Assembly: GCA_030374805.1 (NCBI GenBank) | Contig: JARGSG010000207.1 | Coordinates: forward strand, 372,001-436,000 | Source: Gracilaria gracilis | Taxonomy: Eukaryota; Rhodophyta; Florideophyceae; Gracilariales; Gracilariaceae | Length of the DNA stretch: 64,000 nucleotides | Reading direction: 5' to 3' | In this document: piece after piece, positions 56,374 to 64,000 of the stretch | How positions within the stretch are numbered: position 1 is the stretch's first letter | Layout of the letters: each line of letters opens with the position of its first letter | The notes under the pieces: generated by a model | Databases searched by the model: none | The model's input: only the letters and a program-made list of their open reading frames with translations | What the model was told of the DNA's origin: nothing | Position numbers and translations under genes: made by a program

Positions 56374-57113
56374 TCATTCGATGAGATGATGTCCGTTTTT
56401 AGGATTTTGTTGCAAATTTTCGCCCCATTGAACAGTGTAAGTAGGAACAGTGACTTTCCGTCGTGAATCCAACACCATCGCCGGAATCTGCAGTAGTGTG
56501 AACCGGCTAGTGCTTTCTGTTTCGACGACCATCCAATCCAAATCTGTTCTGTTGAAGTTCCCCTCCATAATAACCACCTCTATTCCATACTTTCTGTGTT
56601 CACCTGTTCACTGAAATTCAGAGGGGTAGTTGGTGGTGAAGGGCTAACCATCAATCGCAGTGTGGCGCATCATGTGGCAGCGCAAGGCTGTTTGGGCTGA
56701 TTTTCAGCTCTTCCATGATCTTTGATGGCCGTACTCTGCTGCTTCTCTTTTCACCATTTTAGACAAAGTTCAGTAGTCCGGGAAGAAGGCTTGGTCGGAA
56801 ATTACTTACCAAGGGTATCGCGAGAGTTATGGGGTGTAATGTTGCAGAAGAAACCGAAAACATTCGATCCGAGAAACAGTTCCGTAAAGGACAATTGACA
56901 ACGGTGGCTACGTGTAATCTGTCCCACGCTTACAGTTGCAATGGATGACAGTATTACAAGGTATTGTTCCTCTCGAGTAGCACGAATTACATGATACGCT
57001 TGTGCTTGTGATCCAGCGGATCCAATGCTCTTAACGTCAATTGGATTCAAGCGTTCAGTTTCTTTGGTTTGCACAGCAGTATCCATATCGATGTTTCTAC
57101 CCTTGGTACGCAT
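56374..57113 (-). CDS. Two-exon gene of unknown function
   Basis: Exon 1 is 56810-57113 (ATG 57111-57113) and ends CTT-G before a GTAAGT donor. Exon 2 is 56374-56603, after a CAG acceptor. The 206-bp intron (56604-56809) restores one frame of 177 aa across the split Gly codon. Translated: MRTKGRNIDMDTAVQTKETE, then HVIRATREEQYLVILSSIAT, FTELFLGSNVFGFFCN, and after the junction YGIEVVIMEGNFNRTDLDWM and RFTLLQIPAMVLDSRR. It looks like a small soluble alpha/beta protein. No family recognised. It faces DNAJC11 divergently across 276 bp. The splice model rests on consensus sites and frame only; an alternative ATG in another frame lies upstream. Confidence 0.5.
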
Positions 57114-57389
57114 ACTGCAGAATAACTGGAACCATTCTGGCTGGCGCGTCGCTTGATACTGTTTCTCGTCCTTGGTGGCATAATGGCTGGATCAAACGGG
57201 TGACCTTCTAGCAATCTCATGCGCTTGACTCATTCAGAACGGTGCACCTATCTGAGGCTCACTTGAATCGTTTCACGATTTCGATTCCTGTGGAGAATTC
57301 TCAATTATCAACATCTGTAGCGATATAGAATATATTCAAGCCCCACCTCTTGCTTTCTTACCAGGCGGTTTCTGAATTCAGCGAACAGA

Positions 57390-59327
57390 ATGACCGATCC
57401 AGGAGAAGAAATTCAACAAGATCTGTATACCATACTCAAAGTTTCAAGAGACGCTAATGAAACTGATCTGCGTTCTTCATTTCGAAGATTGTCGCAGCAG
57501 TTCCACCCAGACAAACATATCGGTGAGCAAGCAAAAGCAACTGCCACAGACCATTTCACTAGAGTCAAGGAAGCCTATGAGATTCTTTCGAATCATAAGT
57601 TCAGACGCATTTATAATGAGTTTGGTCTGGACGCCGCTCGAGCGGCTGCAATGCCTGGAATGGAACTCGTTCCTTATAATGATCTTGCGGAACGTTTCAG
57701 AAATGAGTCTATGGGTGGCAATGGAGGCCCTGGAATTAACACCCCGAGAGATGCGTATTTCACTGTTACTAACTCGGTAGAACCAAGAATAGATGCCACC
57801 GGACTTTCTGTCGCATTGGAAGACGGAGATTATAGCAACACAAAGAACCTGGCTGTGTGTACTCAAGTCGGAATAGCGACGGTTGCTACCGCATATGTGT
57901 CACAGAGCAATACTGTTAATGTCCGATATGCAGCCGCCTGTCAAGGCTCTCGATACCACAGTCGTGCTTCCGGTGGAGCTGGCGAGGTAGCAGTGTCAAT
58001 CAGACGACAGATTGATCCTCACATGCAGGCAGAAGTCACAGCTCACGTTCCACTGGAAGAGAGTCAGTCCATAACGTACGGTCTTAAAACCTTCCGCTCT
58101 CTCTCTCAGAACATGACAGGTGCGTTTGACGTGTCTTATGACCCAGAGCGAAAGGACCTCTCTACCGCGCTTACGTACACCAGGTCGTTCAATGAAAGAT
58201 GCACTGCAAGCGCTTCTTGGGCATACGGCGCGGCCTCTGGCTATGCGTTTTCATGGCGCAGGAATGCATACGACGAATATGTTTCTGATTCATCCGTAGA
58301 AAAAGATGCCGAGACCGAGTTATTTGGGGCTGACAGTTCTGACTCCGAAGAAACTGCGGGAAGCCCCTGGCGCGAAAGGATAACTATGTTCTTAAAGAAG
58401 CTAAAATACTTTATCGAGCCGATGGGACTACGTTGGACAGCGAGATGGAGCGTGATGGACGCATCCATATCTTGCCTCCTAAGGAGACCTATTGGTTTAC
58501 ACGCTCCTTTATTCGAGAAATGTGATCCCACAGGCCCAGGAGGCGGATTCGTCCGAGCTCGCGGTTCGCTTAGCGTAATGGGTTGGGAGATGGAGCTGGG
58601 TGGCGGGCGAAAATATGTTCTCTCGGATACAGCGTGGACAGTGTCTGTGGCATTTGGAACTCTAGGGGTGGTCTGGAGACTCAAGATGAGCAGAGGCGGA
58701 CACCGATTCAGTTTGCCGGTGGTACTTCATTCAGCAATGGCGGATCCAAAGACGGCCACAATCGCGGCGATTACATCTTCAGCTCTCGTTAGTGCTTTTC
58801 AACTCTTAATCGTGGAACCATGGCAGCGAGAAAAGGACCAGAGTGAAAGAGAAGAGGCTAAATCGCGCCGAGCTGATGTTCTGAATCAAGGGCGCCAGGA
58901 TGCGGAGGCGGCTCTGGATATGATGAAGCAAACAATCGAACGGATTAGAAAAGAAGAAGAAGAAGTCGAAATTGATGGGATGAAAGGTTCGGGACTAATC
59001 ATAAAGAAGGCCGTCTATGGCGTCACTGAAAGTGTATCGAAAATGAAGTTCACAGATGAAGATCTCGAGAACAGGGAAATTGACGCCGAAGCAGCAGATG
59101 TGACTGATGCTGTTCAATGTCTTGTTGCGAAGAGTGCCGTGCAGGTTGTTTCAGCTACAAAATCCACCCTTCCTGGCTTTTGGGATCCAAGCGCGTACGG
59201 CGATAAAGAAGACATTGTGCTGAAGATATGGTACTTATTCAAGACAGAAAAACATGAATGTGTCATCCGAGATGATGAACCAATCGAACTACCGCTTTCT
59301 TCACACCGAGTGAGTGGATGGTCTTGA
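57390..59327 (+). CDS. DNAJC11: DNAJC11-like J-domain protein
   Basis: Intronless, 645 aa, ATG at 57390. N-terminal J domain (about 10-80): DLYTILKVSRDANETDLRSS, QFHPDK (HPD at 39-41) and YEILSNHKFRRIYNEFG. The middle is a long beta-rich region (about 100-440), including GAFDVSYDPERKDLSTALTY, consistent with the beta-barrel-like body of DNAJC11. The C-terminal DUF3395-type domain (about 500-640): coiled coil REKDQSEREEAKSRRADVLN, DAVQCLVAKSAVQV, LPGFWDPSAYG, VLKIWYLF and ELPLSSHRVSG match DNAJC11. Known: DNAJC11 associates with the MICOS/SAM (MIB) complex and helps form mitochondrial cristae. Confidence 0.93.
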   Translation: MTDPGEEIQQDLYTILKVSRDANETDLRSSFRRLSQQFHPDKHIGEQAKATATDHFTRVKEAYEILSNHKFRRIYNEFGLDAARAAAMPGMELVPYNDLAERFRNESMGGNGGPGINTPRDAYFTVTNSVEPRIDATGLSVALEDGDYSNTKNLAVCTQVGIATVATAYVSQSNTVNVRYAAACQGSRYHSRASGGAGEVAVSIRRQIDPHMQAEVTAHVPLEESQSITYGLKTFRSLSQNMTGAFDVSYDPERKDLSTALTYTRSFNERCTASASWAYGAASGYAFSWRRNAYDEYVSDSSVEKDAETELFGADSSDSEETAGSPWRERITMFLKKLKYFIEPMGLRWTARWSVMDASISCLLRRPIGLHAPLFEKCDPTGPGGGFVRARGSLSVMGWEMELGGGRKYVLSDTAWTVSVAFGTLGVVWRLKMSRGGHRFSLPVVLHSAMADPKTATIAAITSSALVSAFQLLIVEPWQREKDQSEREEAKSRRADVLNQGRQDAEAALDMMKQTIERIRKEEEEVEIDGMKGSGLIIKKAVYGVTESVSKMKFTDEDLENREIDAEAADVTDAVQCLVAKSAVQVVSATKSTLPGFWDPSAYGDKEDIVLKIWYLFKTEKHECVIRDDEPIELPLSSHRVSGWS

Positions 59328-60132
59328 TGGAGAGTTTATTATTTTCACTTGCATCACTGCAATTCCTGGGAAGTATACATGTTCAGCAAGTTGAGATTTA
59401 CAAGAGAAGATGTGGTGCTAGACAGAGAATTATGGAGTATTATTCTTCGCCTTAGGAGTAAGTGAAGTGCTCAACAATGCCGTCTCGTTCTCACAGGTGC
59501 TACCTCTTAACAGAATGGAAAATTCGAAACAACAGAGCACAGAAAGGACCCATGACTCATATGAAAGGATATTTCTGTCGTTGCTGCTTCTGTCTTGCAC
59601 GAAAAAGATATCTTTCTTTGAAATAAGTGAGCGGCTCACCCCGTTTACCAAGGTCCCAGACTTTGCTCTTCGAACCATGCCGCACTGGATCTTCTACGGT
59701 CCTTTCGAAGGGCGTTAACAGACAAGAAGGGGGGCTTCCTCATGAAGTATTGGCATTTTGAAGAAAGAGATCCATGCACTGTCCGGAGGTGGTTCAGTGT
59801 GAGAGTCTTCTAAGACTTTGAGTAAGAACTTTTACTAAGTAGTTGAGCTGATGTACCGCTCGTCATGTCTGTCCGTCTCTCTCATGCGAGTGCACTACCT
59901 TTATTACGACGTAAGTCCCGAATGTTTCTGTTGAAAGAGGCGTTCTCTCACTAAGAAAGCTACATGTAGTACTCTGTCAGACCATTATCAAATAAGGTCA
60001 GGAAGAAATCATTGACCCTCTCCAAAGGGAAGACGGCACGACCAACATCACATCTTCGTTCTTGGACACCTTGGAGAAGAAGAACGAACGAACGAACGAA
60101 CGAACGAACGAAATGAATTTTACGCATGTCTA
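59328..60132. other. Intergenic stretch after DNAJC11
   Basis: No supported gene; short ORFs lack motifs. Contains an (AACG)n microsatellite at about 60083-60112, seven to eight units. Confidence 0.55.
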
Positions 60133-61156
60133 GTGTCTATTTGACAACTGACCTCATATGAGGTCAATTGACCTCATATGAGGTCAGAATATAACACTTT
60201 ATAAAAATTGATGTAAACCAGTTCAGAGTCTCTAAAGCACCTCTCTAGAACCGCATTCGGCATCACATTCATGGCGGAGTAGAACATCTAGTACAAAGAA
60301 CGACGCTGAGTAGTAATTGGGGAAAAGATATATTTGCTACATTAGAAAATTTAATCAAATTTTAACTTCCTCAACGAAAAGAAGTTTTTTTATCCTTCTT
60401 CCTAATGTTAACCAAAAAACGTCGACAACATATATTCAACCTGTTTCAAATTGCTTTCAGAATAAAGGGTGTTAACGGCCTGGTATAATTCACAATAGTT
60501 TTTCCACAACTTTGAAATGCCGGACTTCTCAAATTTAATGAAAATTCTATCTTGAAAGCTATGAACATCATTTTCGCAGACTTGTGAAACTACCACGTTA
60601 CAAAACTGTTTTTAAGGCTCTTTTAGGTGCAATGATGCAAACTAAAACAAAAACAAACCTGAGAATGGTACCACTTTACGACTTCATGTGACTCAATGTA
60701 CTATAAAGATTGAATGTTTTCTGCGTAGGCCAGTTTGTTAAATGTGTTTAAAAGCAGTCAGAATGCTTATATATCTCTTGCACACATACGTTTGGCTCAT
60801 ATAATATTAAAAAGTGTGTTATCTCAATACTAGCTGATCGTCAAGAACTATAGCAACAAAAACATTAAGTACTTGTCAAGCATTATAAGCAGTTTTTAAG
60901 TTATTTGTAGAATTTTTGGGCGTTTAAACCTAAATAGAAATTTTACATGCAATCAGATGACTACTAAAGCACTTATTGCTTGGAATTGGTTCGCTTCAAA
61001 TGGTTATTTGGGGTTATGAAACTAGTTTGATTGCATAATTGTAGTTGTTTTCTAATGAATCGCTGAATTATGTGCAAAGCTTTATCCAAATTTTTACATT
61101 TCTCTCACTATCTGTGCTGACCTCATATGAGGTCAACGCGCTGGTCTGATAGACAC
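60133..61156. mobile_element. Non-autonomous TIR element (about 1.02 kb)
   Basis: GTGTCTAT at 60133 and its complement ending at 61156, each bordered by TA (60131-60132, 61157-61158). The left end has two copies, and the right end one copy, of the 18-bp perfect palindrome TGACCTCATATGAGGTCA. The interior is very AT-rich with no coding capacity. The ends match the adjacent pogo-like element at 61163, so it is probably mobilised by that transposase. Confidence 0.82.
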
Positions 61157-61162
61157 TAGCTA

Positions 61163-64000
61163 GTGTCTATTTGACAACTGACCTCATATGAGGTCAGTTT
61201 TCACTCACATAAATTTTCAATAAAAGTTTTCACTTTTTCAAAAAAAACACTTTCTTCCCATCTCCGTCATCCCCTCTTTCATGGCGTTAACCAAACTCGC
61301 CCATCACATGTACACAGGAACCAAGCTGGAGCACTCTTTCGCGAACGTCAACAATCTACAACCAATGGTACCGTCAAAAGATCCACGCCGTACAGCAAGA
61401 AACATACTTTCCTAGGCAGGGCAATGTGGTGCATGGTGTAATGTGGTGCATTTTCACATTTCAAGTCAAACGAGAGCGTCACGGCGCTTTAGCTGCCTTA
61501 TGTAGCTGCATTTGGTGACTGTAACGAAGAGCACGTCAAAAGAGTAGCGCAAGCGCCTGTTGCAGAGCTGCAAAGTATTACTTGCCACTCGTGTGCTTAT
61601 ACGCGTCGGGCACCATCATCACCATGGACGTGTGCGCCCAGCCATCCCATTGAGCAGGGAAACAACGACGCGTCGTCTTACTCCCGCGTCGGCGCCCACA
61701 AGCAAATCTGCCACGCTTGTGTCCCAGGAAAACAGCAATATGGAGTGTAGCGGCCTTTGACACGCAGCCGCGTACAAGCGCAGCAGCAGTCAAACGATGA
61801 GGCGCTGCAGCCTCTCTCTGAATGACTTGTTCTTGCTGCTGGTCGCCAGCGAACAATGTTATTACAATTGACGGTCTTGAGGAACACAAAACAATTCAGT
61901 ACAAAAAGAGAGGTTTTTTTCCTCTCACATTCTGTAAACATGGTTCGTTTCTGTCGGACTTTTTGACAGAGCTACTCTTTCCTCCATACTGCGTTGATGT
62001 CACCTAGTCTTATAGGTCTTTAAAATTTCCTTATTATGACAGTCGCAGGACTACACCGCCGACAGCACAGAAGTAAAGCAGATGGTCAGTCCATCTATGC
62101 GGCGGCAATCGCTGCAGCACAAACGGCGAGAGCAGCGAGCAGAAAACACCCGTATTCAGCGCAGAAAAGCAATTACCCTCCTTGAGAATGGTAAGCCACA
62201 CCGAGCCATCGCACGTGCCACCGGACTTTCCATGGGAACTATTGGACGACTCAAATCCAATATCTTGCAGGCAGCCAGAGAAGACCTACCATACGATAAC
62301 TTCGAGTTTGATATTAAGCGAGAATGCAAACCAGTGCTCAGTTATAACGAAGAAGGAATGATCCTCGCACACCTTAAGGAGTGCTTCAATCACGGGTTTG
62401 CAGTTTTAGTGGAAATTTTGAAGTCCAGTGCAGCCCAGATTGCTGATGACCGAAGGGCTGGATTTGTTGACGGTTACCCGAGCGATGATTGGGTGCGAAG
62501 TTTTCGAGCGAGATACAGGGATGTAACCTTTCGCGAAATGGAGGCCCGTGAGGGTGCAAAGCTGGCAGCAGGAAATCCAGAGCACGTAGAATCACTCGTC
62601 AGGGCTTTGCGGTTATGTGAGAAAGAAAACCCAGGCATTCTGTGAGATCCGAGAACAGTCTGGAATATGGACAAGACACAGGTCAGCATAAATGTCGCAG
62701 AGACACAGAAAGGCTTTGTTTATTCTGACACGCATCACGGTGGCGCAAAGCTTACCTGTGACAACCAGGGAAGGCATTTGACTGCTGTTGTTATTGCTTC
62801 TGCCGCTGGGGATGTGCTAGCTCCCTTCTTCATTTTCGCTGGTCATAATAATATGAAGAGGTGGTATAATCTTCTGTCGGCAGCGGTGTTCAAAGACGAA
62901 TCCGGCGTACCACACTGGTTGTCTATGGAAGGGTGGTTTCCAGAGAACTCGTTTGTGACATGCAGCGAGAATGGCTCAATGACAAAGGAACTTATTCCAT
63001 TTGTTATTGAGCATATTAAGATGCATGCTCCCCAATACACAGGAGGGAAGAAGATGTTGATTCCTCTGGATGGCCATAAGTCCCAAAATGGGCACGAGTG
63101 GCTCTCTCGAGCTAAGGCAGCGAATTTGGAAGTAATCCAGAGCCCAGCAAACATTTCCCATTTCTTGCAAGCGTGTGATCAGTCAATTAACAAACAATTT
63201 AAGGCGTGCTTACGCCCGACGTACAACGTCTTAAGCAGAACCTCGTTTCTTGACTTTGGAGATATGGGAGTTAAGTTAAAGCTCGGTGTGGCAGGTTTCA
63301 AAGCACTCACAAGGCCTGTGGTGCAGCGGGCCTTCACGACTGTGGGACTATGGCCGATGGACTTTAGGTTTCTTACATGGGCGGAGGAGAAATGGACCGG
63401 CGTAAAGCAATTGGAAACAGGCAAGGAGCGTCGCTCCTACCGTGTTAGACTTCGGCAACAGTGGAAGGCCATGAGGAAAATTTTCTTTCAACCGGGAGAG
63501 ATATCATTCAAAATTGACGCCCTCGAAGAGATCATCGCGAACAGCGACAGGCGTGTCAAATTCATACTCGAGAGAAGTACGCCTACGCACAAGAAGATTT
63601 GGAAGAATGAAGAAGGCTTCCTCGACAGAACGACTTTGTCGCGGGGCGCACCAGCAGTGTACCTGACGCACAAACAGTTAGTTCAGAAACGTAGACAAGC
63701 GCAAGAACAAGAGAAGCAGGAGAACTTGCGTAGGGCAAAAGCCAAGGAGGATCTCGCGGAAAGAAGAAGAGCAGAAGCCGAAATGACGGCCAAAAAGAAG
63801 GCAGAGCTTCAGGCCAGAAGAGAGGAAGTTGGTTTAGAGCGAGCGCGAAAAAAAGAAAAGCTTGCACAAGGTAAGAAGAAACAAGCTGAAGATAGGGCAC
63901 GAAAGAAGCTTGAAACCACTGCAGAGCGCAAGAAACAGAAGGAACTGGAGGCAGTTCATAAGCAGCATCTGAAGGCGCGTGGTGGAATTTCCAAAGTCCG
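61163..64000 (+). mobile_element. pogo/Tc1-like DNA transposon, left end to window edge
   Basis: The left end GTGTCTATTTGACAAC then palindrome TGACCTCATATGAGGTCA begins at 61163 after TA (61161-61162), only GC away from the TA that borders the preceding element. It contains a transposase frame from 62082. The right end lies outside the window. Confidence 0.82.
62082..64000 (+). pseudogene. pogo/Tigger-like DDE transposase with one in-frame stop
   Basis: ATG at 62082. The N-terminus has a helix-turn-helix (RRKAITLLENGKPHRAIARA, then LSMGTIGRLKSN). A TGA at 62643-62645 follows NPGIL; the same frame then runs open to the window end. Catalytic triad: D in VWNMDKTQ, D in MLIPLDGHKSQ, and D in HFLQACDQSINKQFK, the spacing and context of DDE_1/pogo transposases. 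After the core comes a very long Lys/Glu/Arg/Ala coiled coil (about 63.65-64.0 kb). Apart from the single stop it looks intact; an intron removing it is not obvious. Confidence 0.87.

Overview
This is nuclear DNA from a eukaryote. It carries spliceosomal introns with GT-AG borders (71-206 bp), typically eukaryotic proteins (ArfGAP, NELF-B, TBC/RabGAP, PAN2, DNAJC11) and many eukaryotic transposons. Host genes have no intron or one or two short ones and sit in tight islands between transposon blocks. An ion channel with a plastid-like leader and a plant-type EF-hand exchanger suggest a photosynthetic host. A compact but transposon-rich red alga, such as a florideophyte, fits best; this is inference, since no species-diagnostic locus is present.

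Layout. Gene island 1 (1-5730): an ArfGAP-UBA gene running off the left edge (-), a NELF-B/COBRA1-like gene (+) and an EF-hand Na+/Ca2+ exchanger (-). Transposon block (about 7.0-42.8 kb): (i) a TIR element with a DUF7869-type gene (7032-19476), split by (ii) a complete Ty3/Gypsy chromovirus with two LTRs and a 5-bp TSD (9114-18526); (iii) remains of a retroelement with RT and RNase H (about 22.6-24.3 kb); (iv) a 15-kb element (24342-39366) whose two arms are inverted copies of a KDZ/Plavaka-like transposase gene plus a convergent coiled-coil gene, around a core holding a broken SET-domain gene; (v) a decayed piggyBac transposase with a small convergent partner ORF. Gene island 2 (43.2-59.3 kb): TBC1D22/Gyp1-like RabGAP, a three-exon K+-type channel with a C-terminal zinc ribbon, PAN2, a RanBP2-type zinc-finger protein, two small genes of unknown function, and DNAJC11. 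Right end (60.1-64 kb): a 1-kb non-coding TIR element, then a pogo/Tc1-like transposon running off the window.

The host genes are housekeeping functions in transcription pausing, mRNA deadenylation, membrane traffic, ion transport and mitochondrial organisation. They are arranged as divergent or convergent neighbours, not operons. The most novel material is in the mobile DNA: the palindromic KDZ composite with a SET-domain remnant at its centre, and identical TIR/palindrome ends on elements encoding two unrelated proteins (DUF7869-type and pogo-type).
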